Translations under genes and position numbers: made by a program
Part shown: piece by piece, positions 1 through 6,375 of the stretch
Layout of the letters: each line of letters starts with the position of its first letter
Position numbering within the stretch: position 1 is the stretch's first letter
Notes under the pieces: generated by a model
The model's input: the letters and a program-made list of their open reading frames with translations, nothing else
What the model was told of the DNA's origin: nothing
The model's database searches: none
Assembly: GCA_023443095.1 (NCBI GenBank)
Contig: JAEZVV010000024.1
Coordinates: forward strand, 1-13,566
Source of the DNA: Pseudomonadota bacterium
Lineage (GTDB): Bacteria > Pseudomonadota > Gammaproteobacteria > Burkholderiales > Burkholderiaceae_F
Direction of reading: 5' to 3'
DNA length: 13,566 nucleotides

Positions 1-1
1 G

Positions 2-796
2 ATGGGAACAGGCATGGACCTCCAACGACGTGAATGGCTGACCCGCGCCGCGCAAGCGGCGGGGGTGGCGGCGTGCGGCGGTCTCGTATGGAACGCCTTT
101 CTCGTGCGTTCGGCCAAGGCGGCGCCATGGGCGCCGCGGCCGCCGGGCGCACGCGCTGGGCTGGCCTTCGACGCCACCTGCATCAAATGCGGGGTGTGCC
201 TCGAGGCCTGTCCCTACGGCACGCTCAAGCTCGCCACCGTGGGCGACGGCCCGGCGCTCGGCACGCCGTTTTTCGAGCCGCGCGTCGTGCCCTGCTACAT
301 GTGCCCCGACGTTCCCTGCGCCAGGGTCTGTCCGACCGGGGCCCTCGATCGCGAGATCAAGAGCATCGACTCGGCCCGCATGGGACTGGCGGTGATCGAC
401 CCGGAAGCCTGTTTGTCGTGGCAGGGACTGCGCTGCGAGGTCTGCTACCGGGTCTGCCCGGTGCGCGACAAGGCCATCACGATCCAGCCCCACCCGCGGC
501 AGATCAGCAAACACGCGGTGTTCGTGCCGGTGGTCCACGCCGACGCCTGCACCGGCTGCGGCATGTGTACCAATGCCTGTCCGACCCAGGAGAGTTCGAT
601 CAACATCGTCGACCCGGCCAGCGTGCGCGGAAAGATGGGCGAGCACTACCGTCTGGGCTGGAAGGACGTCCCTGAGGCGGCAGCCCCCGCTACCACCGAA
701 GCTCCCCCCGCTCCGGCACCCCAAGCCGTCGCTCCGGCAGCACCGGCCGCCGCGCCCAAGGCCCCCGGCCTTGACTACCTCAACAGCCCGCTATGA
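2..796 (+). CDS. napG: NapG, periplasmic ferredoxin-type protein of the nitrate reductase electron path
   Basis: NapG carries electrons from the membrane quinol dehydrogenase NapH towards periplasmic nitrate reductase NapAB. The 264-residue product has a twin-arginine signal (R9-R10 followed by EWL, then a hydrophobic stretch to about residue 35), as expected for an iron-sulfur protein exported folded. Four [4Fe-4S] motifs follow: C60/63/66/70, C98/101/106/110, C137/145/148/152 and C183/186/189/193; the third has the wide spacing known from NapG. After residue 225 comes a tail of about 35 residues, mostly Ala and Pro, beyond the usual family end (E. coli NapG is about 231 residues). The start may be the ATG at 2 or the one at 14, which still keeps the RR motif; an even earlier start outside the window cannot be excluded. 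The stop overlaps the napH start (ATGA), so translation is probably coupled. napA should lie just upstream. Confidence 0.93.
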   Translation: MGTGMDLQRREWLTRAAQAAGVAACGGLVWNAFLVRSAKAAPWAPRPPGARAGLAFDATCIKCGVCLEACPYGTLKLATVGDGPALGTPFFEPRVVPCYMCPDVPCARVCPTGALDREIKSIDSARMGLAVIDPEACLSWQGLRCEVCYRVCPVRDKAITIQPHPRQISKHAVFVPVVHADACTGCGMCTNACPTQESSINIVDPASVRGKMGEHYRLGWKDVPEAAAPATTEAPPAPAPQAVAPAAPAAAPKAPGLDYLNSPL

Positions 797-1698
797 ACGC
801 ACCAGCCAACTCGCGTCCGGTGCGCCACTACCAAGCCCCCACCACGGTGGGCGGCCGGCTGTGGGCATTGCGCTACACGCTGGCGCGGCGCCTGGTCCAG
901 TTCGCGGTGCTGGTGCTGTTTTTCGGCACCGCTCACCTGGGCTGGAAGCTCGTGGGGCAGCCGCTGCTCGCCGGCAACCTGTCGGCCTCGAACCTCGCCG
1001 GCACCCTGCCGTTAGCCGACCCGTTCGCGGTCCTGCAGATGCTGGTGGCGCGCCACTGGCTGGCGAGCGAGGTCCTGATCGGTGCGGCCGTCGTCCTGGG
1101 CTTCTACGCCTTTGTCGGTGGCCGCTCGTTCTGCGGCTGGGTCTGCCCGATGAACCTGGTGACCGACGGAGCCGACTGGCTGCGCGAGAAAACCGGGATC
1201 AAGGCCGACCTGCTGCGGATGCGGGCCGGGGTTCGCTACGCGGTGCTGGGTCTGACGCTGGCGCTGTCGGCCGTCACCGGGCTCGCCGCTTTCGAGTGGG
1301 TGAGCCCGCAGGCGATGGTCTGGCGCGAGCTCGTCTTCGGACTCGGGCTGGGGCTGACCGCTGCGATAGGCGTGTTTGCGTTCGACTTCGCGATCGTGCG
1401 GCGCGGCTGGTGCGGCCACGTCTGCCCGCTGGGCGCCTTCTGGGCGGTGGTGGGCAAGGCGGGCCAGGTGAAGGTGGGTTACGACGCGGCCAGCTGCACC
1501 CGCTGCGGCGACTGCGTCAAGGTCTGTCCCGAACCCCAGGTTCTCAACTTCAATCAAGCGTCCGAGCGCGGCATGGTCGCCTCGGGTGAATGCATCAATT
1601 GCGGCCGCTGCATCGTCGTCTGCCCCGAGGATTCTCTCGGTTTCGACCTGCGCTGGCGGATCCGTCCCCAATCGATTTCCGAAGGAGAAAAGCAATGA
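793..1698 (+). CDS. napH: NapH, membrane quinol dehydrogenase ferredoxin subunit
   Basis: NapH is an inner-membrane protein that, with NapG, takes electrons from quinol for periplasmic nitrate reduction. The 301-residue product shows hydrophobic segments near residues 33-52, 91-109, 146-166 and 182-203. Two CX3CP motifs characteristic of the NapH/NosR/RdxA group lie at C114-C118-P and C207-C211-P. Two [4Fe-4S] motifs sit in the cytoplasmic C-terminal part at C235/238/241/245 and C267/270/273/277. The length is close to E. coli NapH (287). The ATG at 793 overlaps the napG stop and has no clear ribosome-binding site of its own, suggesting translational coupling. The 3' end overlaps napB in the same way. 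No napC (tetraheme quinol dehydrogenase) lies between napH and napB in this window, consistent with a NapGH-driven system, although napC could be elsewhere. Confidence 0.94.
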   Translation: MNAPANSRPVRHYQAPTTVGGRLWALRYTLARRLVQFAVLVLFFGTAHLGWKLVGQPLLAGNLSASNLAGTLPLADPFAVLQMLVARHWLASEVLIGAAVVLGFYAFVGGRSFCGWVCPMNLVTDGADWLREKTGIKADLLRMRAGVRYAVLGLTLALSAVTGLAAFEWVSPQAMVWRELVFGLGLGLTAAIGVFAFDFAIVRRGWCGHVCPLGAFWAVVGKAGQVKVGYDAASCTRCGDCVKVCPEPQVLNFNQASERGMVASGECINCGRCIVVCPEDSLGFDLRWRIRPQSISEGEKQ

Positions 1699-2120
1699 AG
1701 AAGTTCCTGCTCGTCGCGCTGATGGCGCTGGCCACCGGTGGCGTTTTCGCCCAAGGCAAGGCAGTCGCCGAGCGCGACCTGGGCCTGTCCAAGACCGACG
1801 CGTTCGAGACCCCCACGCCCCAGGCCTACAGCCTCGACGCCGGCAAGGTGCGCGCCACGCCGCTCGGCACCCCGCCCATGATTCCTCACGCGGTCGACAA
1901 CTTCGTGCCGATCAAACCCGACGCCAACAACTGCCTGATGTGCCACGACAAGCCGGCCGACATCGGCAAGAAGACGGCCAAGGGCCAGCCGCAGCCGATC
2001 CCGGCCAGCCACTACGCCAAGGCCGACAGCAAGACGGTGCTCAAGGGTTCGCAGTTCGACTGCATGCTCTGCCACGCGCCGCAGGCCAACGTGAAGCCGC
2101 TGACGGGCGAACGCAAGTAG
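1695..2120 (+). CDS. napB: NapB, diheme c-type cytochrome subunit of periplasmic nitrate reductase
   Basis: NapB is the small electron-transfer subunit that passes electrons to the molybdenum/Fe-S subunit NapA in the periplasm. The start at 1695 gives 141 residues, the usual NapB size. It begins with a Sec signal peptide (MKKFLLVALMALATGGVFAQ, cleavage expected near residue 19-20). Two CXXCH heme motifs are present: C80-C83-H84 and C123-C126-H127. Candidate distal heme ligands are H65 in an IPH motif and H107 in a SHY motif, both typical of NapB. The start is fixed by AAGGAGA at 1682-1688 and by the ATGA overlap with the napH stop; an in-frame ATG at 1590 lies inside napH and would remove the signal peptide. 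It is the last gene of the operon and is followed by a strong terminator at 2140-2171. Confidence 0.95.
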   Translation: MKKFLLVALMALATGGVFAQGKAVAERDLGLSKTDAFETPTPQAYSLDAGKVRATPLGTPPMIPHAVDNFVPIKPDANNCLMCHDKPADIGKKTAKGQPQPIPASHYAKADSKTVLKGSQFDCMLCHAPQANVKPLTGERK

Positions 2121-2139
2121 ACCGCGGTTAGCAAGCAAT

Positions 2140-2171
2140 AAAAACGCCCGACACGAGCCGGGCGTTTTTTT
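2140..2171. terminator. Rho-independent terminator after napB, probably bidirectional
   Basis: A perfect 11-bp stem pairs 2140-2150 (AAAAACGCCCG) with 2159-2169, with an 8-nt loop and a run of seven T at 2165-2171. It begins 19 nt after the napB stop. Because the left arm starts with five A, the same hairpin has a T-run on the minus strand and could also stop transcription from the converging OmpA gene, whose stop codon lies about 80 nt away. Confidence 0.93.
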
Positions 2172-2211
2172 GTGGGCCTCGGTTCGGGCCGAGCCCAAAC
2201 AAGCGAAACCC

Positions 2212-2238
2212 GCAACGCCGGCGCGAAGCCGGCGCTGC
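2212..2238 (-). repeat. GC-rich hairpin just downstream of the OmpA-family gene
   Basis: CGCCGGC at 2216-2222 pairs perfectly with GCCGGCG at 2228-2234 around a 5-nt loop, and the stem extends to GCA/TGC (2212-2214 / 2236-2238) across one mismatch. It lies 14 nt past the stop codon of the minus-strand OmpA gene. It lacks a clear T-run on the minus strand, so it is at best a weak terminator or a 3'-end stabilising hairpin ahead of the stronger one at 2140-2171. A second, bulged hairpin (CTCGG/CCGAG with flanking GGG/CCC) lies around 2174-2196. Confidence 0.4.
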
Positions 2239-2251
2239 TTCCGACGCAGAC

Positions 2252-3349
2252 TCAGGGCGCGGGCGCCTGGGTTCCCGAGGCGTTGATCTCGACTCGCCGG
2301 TCGGGCGCAAGGCAGGCGATCAGCGCCGAGCGCGGACGGCCCTTGCCCTGGGCCGCACAGTCCGCTTCGCTCACCTTGGGATCGGCCTTGCCGCGGCCTT
2401 CGGTCGTAATCGCCGCCGCCGGCACCCCGCGCTCGACCAGATAGTCACGCACGGCATTGGCGCGTTCCTGGGAGAGCTTAAGGTTGTAGGCGTCGCTGCC
2501 GATCGGGTCGGAGTAGCCCACCACGGCGATCGAGTTCAGGCTGGTCAGGCCGGCGCTCTTGAGGTCGCTCAGCATGGCGTCGATCTGGCCGCGGCCGGCG
2601 TCGTTCAGCTTGGCGCTGTTGAAAGCGAACAGCGTGTCGGCGGCAAGCTCGAACTTGCGAGCCACCGGGGGCGGCGGCGGAGGCGGCGGCGGGGGCGGCG
2701 GGGGCGGAGGTGCGGCCACGACCGGCGGCGGTGCAGCACGCACTGGCGCCGCCACTTCCGGCACATGACCCAGCGGGATCTGCAAGCCGGCGCTGAAGAC
2801 CCAGTCGCCGAAACTGCCTTTGCCGCCGAGATCACCCTGGTTGTTGTCGTAACGGTAGCGGCCGTCGACAAACAGCCGGCCCCAGTCCGAGAACGGCCAC
2901 AACACACCCAGGCCGGCGTCGGCCATGAAGTTCGTCTTCGACTGGCTGTAAGCCTTGTCGCGGATCGCCCCCAAACCCATGATCAGATAGGGCTGGAGAT
3001 CATGGCGCCGCTCGTAACCTTCGCGCCCCATGAAGAACCAGTGGGCGTCCAGGCCCAGGGTCCAGTTCTTCCACTGCACGCCATTGATCCCTTCCGGATC
3101 CAGCTGTTCGTATTGGCCGCGCAACTCGAGGTTCCAGTTCGGGGTGATCGCCTTGCCGATCGACAGGCCGTAACCCCAGTCGTCCTTGGCCTTGCGGTCG
3201 CCGTCGGACAGGACATAGCTGCCAAAGGGCGTGACATACCAGCGGTCGTCCCACCAGCGGCTGGCTTCGTATTTCATCTGAGCCTGGGCCACGGCCGGGG
3301 CGATGGCGGCAACGGCGGCCAGCACTGCCAATGCGATCTTGCTTTTCAT
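2252..3349 (-). CDS. OmpA-family outer-membrane protein with polyproline hinge
   Basis: The product (365 residues) is predicted to sit in the outer membrane and hold peptidoglycan non-covalently. A Sec signal covers about residues 1-24 (cleavage after AQA). Residues 25-195 form an aromatic-rich stretch of alternating strands typical of an OmpA/OprF-like beta-barrel (for example LELRGQYEQLD and RLFVDGRYRYDN). Residues 199-229 are an Ala/Pro hinge with 15 consecutive prolines at 214-228. The C-terminal OmpA domain runs from about 231 to 356, with GYSDPIGSDAYN, LSQERANAV and DRRVEI motifs; D281 and R296 match the pair that binds diaminopimelate in Acinetobacter OmpA. C331 and C346 probably form a loop disulfide. 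The start at 3349 is chosen because AAGGAGA (3361-3355) precedes it and it begins a clean signal peptide; the longer open frame to 3550 has neither. No nitrate function is evident; it may just be a neighbour. Confidence 0.9.
   Translation of the reverse strand: MKSKIALAVLAAVAAIAPAVAQAQMKYEASRWWDDRWYVTPFGSYVLSDGDRKAKDDWGYGLSIGKAITPNWNLELRGQYEQLDPEGINGVQWKNWTLGLDAHWFFMGREGYERRHDLQPYLIMGLGAIRDKAYSQSKTNFMADAGLGVLWPFSDWGRLFVDGRYRYDNNQGDLGGKGSFGDWVFSAGLQIPLGHVPEVAAPVRAAPPPVVAAPPPPPPPPPPPPPPPVARKFELAADTLFAFNSAKLNDAGRGQIDAMLSDLKSAGLTSLNSIAVVGYSDPIGSDAYNLKLSQERANAVRDYLVERGVPAAAITTEGRGKADPKVSEADCAAQGKGRPRSALIACLAPDRRVEINASGTQAPAP
2666..2710 (-). repeat. Run of 15 proline codons in the OmpA-family gene
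   Basis: Fifteen consecutive proline codons (CCG mostly, with CCC and CCT) encode residues 214-228, the linker between the barrel and the peptidoglycan-binding domain. Such tracts stall ribosomes and need EF-P. The repetitive codons also make the run prone to length change by slippage. Confidence 0.9.
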
Positions 3350-3591
3350 GGTTTTCTCCTTGCGGACGTGGCAAAACGATGAAAGCAAGGTTGACAACCC
3401 CTCCCGCAAGGCGCCATTGGCGGGCTTCCCGAATCGGACAAGGTGAGCCTTGGGAGCAACGCCCCCTGCCCAAAACCGTGTCTCGAGTGGCCACATTGGG
3501 CCGACATCAATCCCGCGTCGACCGCCTGCCACCGGCTGCCGAAAAAGCAAAAGCGGCCCGAGGGCCGCTCTTCGCCGTCCGGCGCGGGGGA
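3350..3591 (-). promoter_or_regulatory. Intergenic region between narL and the OmpA gene (leader/promoter of the OmpA gene)
   Basis: This 242-bp stretch lies between the narL stop and the OmpA-gene start, both on the minus strand. It holds the narXL terminator (3542-3569) and must hold the OmpA-gene promoter, since that terminator separates the two units. The OmpA ribosome-binding site is at 3361-3355. A short perfect inverted repeat, GGTTG-A-CAACC at 3389-3399, could be an operator and contains a -35-like TTGTCA on the minus strand, but I see no convincing -10 element at the right distance. A small CAAGG/CCTTG hairpin is at 3439-3452. No gene is supported here. Confidence 0.5.
3542..3569 (-). 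terminator. Rho-independent terminator of narX-narL
   Basis: On the minus strand the stem AGCGGCC (3569-3563) pairs with GGCCGCT (3558-3552) around a 4-nt loop and is followed by TTTTGCTTTTTC. It starts 22 nt after the narL stop and ends the narXL unit before the OmpA gene. Confidence 0.85.
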
Positions 3592-4251
3592 TCAGTAGTT
3601 CGGCGCCTTGAGCCCGCGCTCGGCGGCCCAGACCGCAGCCTCGACCCGTGAGCGGAAACCGAGCTTCTTGAGCATGTGTTTCACGTGCACCTTGACCGTG
3701 CCTTCGGTGATGTTGAGCTCGCGCGCGATCATTTTGTTGCTCATGCCGCTGGCGACGCAGCGCAATACGTCTTGCTCGCGTTCGGTGAGCTCGCGCAGAT
3801 CGCGCCGGTCGGACCTCGCCTCGTCACGCAGGGCCGACGCCAGGGCATTGGTCAGCGCGTCGCTGATGACGGTGCGTCCTTCGAGCGATTCCTTGACCCG
3901 CGAGAGCAGGTCTTCGGGCTCCATGTCCTTCAGCAGGTAACCGTCGGCGCCGGCACGGATCGCGGCCATCAGGTCTTCGGGCGCATCCGACACGGTGAGC
4001 ATGACTACGCGGCAGGCGGGGTCCTCTTCCTTGAGGGTGGCCAGGATCTCGAGCCCGCTGCCGCCCTTCATGTTGAGGTCGAGCAGGATCAGGTCGGGGT
4101 CGCTGGCGCGCGCAACCCGGATGGCTTCTTCGTAGTTGCCGGCTTCCCCCACCACCTCGAAGCTCGGCTCCATGGTCAGCAGTTGCGCCACGCCTTTGCG
4201 GAAAAGGGGATGGTCGTCGACGACCAGGATGGTGCTCTTGGAGTTGGACAT
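3592..4251 (-). CDS. narL: NarL-type nitrate/nitrite response regulator
   Basis: This 219-residue response regulator matches NarL in length (E. coli 216) and layout. The receiver domain (about 6-122) has the acidic pair D12-D13, phosphoacceptor D58 in ILLDLNM, T86 and K108 (YLLKD). The LuxR/FixJ-type helix-turn-helix (about 153-213) contains LTEREQDVLRCVASG and the recognition helix EGTVKVHVKHMLKK, identical to that of E. coli NarL through its DNA-contacting Lys-Val-Lys positions, so it probably reads the same TACYYMT heptamers. It should be phosphorylated by the NarX encoded 23 nt upstream and then activate nar genes. The ATG at 4251 is the only start that keeps the receiver domain without an unlike upstream extension; GGAAG lies just before it. 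The longer open frame up to 5166 is an artefact of the GC-rich narX sequence. Confidence 0.94.
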   Translation of the reverse strand: MSNSKSTILVVDDHPLFRKGVAQLLTMEPSFEVVGEAGNYEEAIRVARASDPDLILLDLNMKGGSGLEILATLKEEDPACRVVMLTVSDAPEDLMAAIRAGADGYLLKDMEPEDLLSRVKESLEGRTVISDALTNALASALRDEARSDRRDLRELTEREQDVLRCVASGMSNKMIARELNITEGTVKVHVKHMLKKLGFRSRVEAAVWAAERGLKAPNY

Positions 4252-4274
4252 GTATGGCTTCCGTGGAGTTCTCT

Positions 4275-6155
4275 TCAAACAGTGGCTGAAGCGGCGCGGG
4301 CCAGTGCCGAATCGGCGTGGAAAGCCAGCAGAACTCGGGTTCCGCCGCCCGGACGCGGCTCGACGCTGATTTCGCCGCCCAGGGTCTCGGCACGATCCCG
4401 CATGATAGACAGACCGAAGTGATGGCGCCGCTCGGGATCTCTCGGGATGCCGATGCCGTCGTCTTCGATTTCGACCCGGACCTGCCCGTTCACCGTGCGG
4501 TCCAGCCTCACCCAGGCGTTGTGGGCGTGGGCGTGCTTCTCGATGTTCGAGAGCGCCTCGCGCACGATCTGAAGCAGGTGGATCTGTTCGTTGGCGGTGA
4601 GTTCGAAGCCGATCAGGCGGTTGTCGAGCGAGGCACCGAGGCCGGTGCGGGTCTGGAACTCCGCCACCGCGTCGCCCAGCATGCCTTGCAGGCCCTGCCG
4701 ACCGACCTTCAAGCGGAAGGTGGTGAGCACTTCGCGCAGCTGGCGGTAAGCGGTCGACACGCCTTCGCGCACCTCGCCCACCACCTCGTCCGCCTTGTCG
4801 CGGTCGGCATCGTTCTTGAGCAGTGCGGTCAGACGCACGAGCTGGATCTTGGTGTAGGCGAGCGACTGGGCGATCGAGTCGTGCAGCTCGCGGGCGATGA
4901 TCGAACGCTCTTCGAGCACGGCGAGCTTGTGCCCTTCCTCGTGGCGGGCGGCCGCGCCGAGGGCAGCGCCGATGTGGTGGCCCACGGTTTCGGCCAGGTC
5001 GAGCTGCCAGGGCTCGAGCCCGTGGCCGGGCCCGATCACCAGCGGCATCACCCCGTACTGGACCCCGCTGTCGACCAGGGGAATGCAGACCACCCGACGC
5101 TCGCCGCCTTCGTCGGCTTCGCTGTGCCAGCGCACCGAGCTGAGCTCGCCGCTGCAGGCGTCGCACTGCTGAATCAAACAGGCATGCGGCAGGCCGCGAT
5201 CGCTCACCGCCAGGGCAAAGCCGCGTTCGCTGTCGCTGCGGCGGGCACAGATCACGCCGCCTTCGGCCCCCAGCGCACCTTCGACGTGGGCGAGCACGGT
5301 CTTGAGCGTTTCGGCGCCGAGCTGCGAACCGGACAGCAAACGGGTGGTTTCGTAGAGCAGCCCCAGAGACTGGTTGCGGCGGTCGAGGTCGGCAGTTTTC
5401 TCTGCCACCTGCTTTTCGAGCGAGCCGTAGAGCCGCGCCAGGTCTTCGATCATGTAATTGAACGCCTGGCCGAGCTGGCCGATCTCGTCCGGACCGGTCT
5501 CTTGGGCGCGCACGTCGAAGCCGCCCGCGCGCACCGCCTGCGACGCGCGCACCAGGTCCTGCAGCGGACGGAACACTTCAGAGTTGAGCAGCAGCAGGAT
5601 CACCACCACCAGCAGGACGATGGCGGCAAAGGCCGCGCCCAGCGCCAGGCGCAGCCAGCCCATGCGGGTCTCGAGCACCACCTCGAGCTGGCGCACGAAT
5701 CCGTCGACCTGAAGCACGAAGTCGCCGATGCTGGCGAGAAACTCCGCCTGCGCGGCCGGGCTGTCGATCGCTTCCAGCGCCAGCGGCCGGACTTCGGTTT
5801 CAAAGCGGTTCTTGATCGAGCGGTAGACCAGGGCGAGCGGATCGTGCGCGCCGGTGGGCAGCGTGTTGACCAGCCCGCCGCTGGTCAGCCGCCGCTCGAA
5901 CTCGTCGGCTTCGGCGCGGATCGCCCGGGCGCGTTCGGCGCTGGCTCCGCCGGGACGGGCCACCGCCAGCGCCAAGGCATTGCTCTGCATCCGCAGCGAA
6001 CCCGAGACGTTGATCGCGCTGCCCTTGCCCATCGACTGCTCGGTGAACACCGCCGCGGCCAGGATGACCGTCAGCGCCAGCACGGTCACGGTCAACAGGA
6101 CCACTGCCACCCGCACCAGGATCGAGCGCGACCACCAGCGTTTCAAGAATCCCAT
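4275..6155 (-). CDS. narX: NarX-type nitrate/nitrite sensor histidine kinase
   Basis: A membrane sensor kinase of 626 residues. Transmembrane helix 1 spans about 13-36. Directly after it is a P-box, SAINVSGSLRMQS (46-58), the nitrate-binding element of NarX/NarQ, with R55 matching the ligand-contacting arginine. Transmembrane helix 2 is about 168-191, followed by a HAMP domain (about 192-244), a signalling coiled coil and a GAF-like central module (about 265-405) with C326, C331 and C334. The HisKA_3 dimerisation region has phosphoacceptor H425 in ARELHDSIAQSL. The ATPase domain shows N537 (REALSNIEKHA), DDGIGI at 565-570 and a GGGTR box at 603-607. Start choice: ATG at 6155 has AAGGGA six bases upstream; the in-frame ATG at 6161 sits directly on that sequence, and a GTG at 6245 would add 30 residues containing four cysteines. 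narL follows after 23 nt. Confidence 0.93.
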   Translation of the reverse strand: MGFLKRWWSRSILVRVAVVLLTVTVLALTVILAAAVFTEQSMGKGSAINVSGSLRMQSNALALAVARPGGASAERARAIRAEADEFERRLTSGGLVNTLPTGAHDPLALVYRSIKNRFETEVRPLALEAIDSPAAQAEFLASIGDFVLQVDGFVRQLEVVLETRMGWLRLALGAAFAAIVLLVVVILLLLNSEVFRPLQDLVRASQAVRAGGFDVRAQETGPDEIGQLGQAFNYMIEDLARLYGSLEKQVAEKTADLDRRNQSLGLLYETTRLLSGSQLGAETLKTVLAHVEGALGAEGGVICARRSDSERGFALAVSDRGLPHACLIQQCDACSGELSSVRWHSEADEGGERRVVCIPLVDSGVQYGVMPLVIGPGHGLEPWQLDLAETVGHHIGAALGAAARHEEGHKLAVLEERSIIARELHDSIAQSLAYTKIQLVRLTALLKNDADRDKADEVVGEVREGVSTAYRQLREVLTTFRLKVGRQGLQGMLGDAVAEFQTRTGLGASLDNRLIGFELTANEQIHLLQIVREALSNIEKHAHAHNAWVRLDRTVNGQVRVEIEDDGIGIPRDPERRHHFGLSIMRDRAETLGGEISVEPRPGGGTRVLLAFHADSALARAASATV

Positions 6156-6249
6156 TCCCATTCCCTTGCACCGAGGGCACTGCGTTTGGCAGCCCTGACA
6201 GCCCCGTCGCCACCGGGCAACGCCCGTGCTCACTGAGCGGCACACCTAG

Positions 6250-6265
6250 TACCACGGCGTGAGTA
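6250..6265. promoter_or_regulatory. Possible NarL 7-2-7 binding site upstream of narX
   Basis: TACCACG-GC-GTGAGTA resembles the inverted TACYYMT-N2-AKRRGTA arrangement bound by phosphorylated NarL. The left half matches 5 of 7 positions and the right half 6 of 7. It lies about 95 bp before the narX start and 111-126 bp before narK1, in the region shared by both. The match is imperfect and one such site in 220 bp can arise by chance. Confidence 0.35.
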
Positions 6266-6303
6266 AGCACTACGCCCCACCCCGACTAAATCAGTAGAAA
6301 CGC

Positions 6304-6317
6304 TTGATGCCGATCAT
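6304..6317 (+). promoter_or_regulatory. FNR/Anr-type site in the narX-narK1 divergent region
   Basis: TTGAT-GCCG-ATCAT matches the FNR consensus TTGAT-N4-ATCAA in 9 of 10 defined bases. Its centre (6310.5) is 41.5 bp before 6352, and a weak -10 (GATGCT, 6340-6345) sits at the spacing expected of a class II FNR promoter, giving a predicted start of narK1 mRNA at about 6352 with a 24-nt leader. For narX the site lies about 155 bp upstream of the start codon, so an effect on narX is possible but not at a canonical position relative to any -10 I can see. Confidence 0.8.
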
Positions 6318-6339
6318 GAAACCCCCCTCTTTTCGGCCG

Positions 6340-6352
6340 GATGCTGCGTGAA
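6340..6352 (+). promoter_or_regulatory. Predicted narK1 promoter -10 and transcription start
   Basis: GATGCT at 6340-6345 matches TATAAT in 3 of 6 bases including the conserved A and T at positions 2 and 6. It lies exactly 22 bp after the FNR-type site, so activation by bound FNR would compensate for its weakness. The predicted start is near 6352; the ribosome-binding site AGAGAGGG is at 6364-6371. Confidence 0.45.
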
Positions 6353-6375
6353 AACACCTAGCCAGAGAGGGTCTT

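Noticed and set aside
3496..3510. A TTGAT half-site on the minus strand upstream of the OmpA gene as a second FNR box.
   Set aside because: The second half (GCCCA) matches ATCAA in only two of five positions, and it is about 150 bp from the start codon with no suitable -10.
3350..3550. Longer N-terminus for the OmpA-family protein, starting at 3550.
   Set aside because: The extra 67 residues would bury the signal peptide, and a strong AAGGAGA site precedes the ATG at 3349; the narXL terminator also overlaps the region just upstream.
4317..6236. A 639-codon plus-strand frame opposite narX.
   Set aside because: narX is fully explained on the minus strand by motifs from P-box to ATPase domain; the opposite frame has low-complexity Gln/Ala/Arg composition.
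6291..6317. A short minus-strand peptide, MIGIKRFY, with a purine-rich stretch before it, as a possible narX leader peptide.
   Set aside because: Its start codon is part of the FNR-type site and nothing indicates transcription begins above it; the purine run is mostly G and not a convincing ribosome-binding site.
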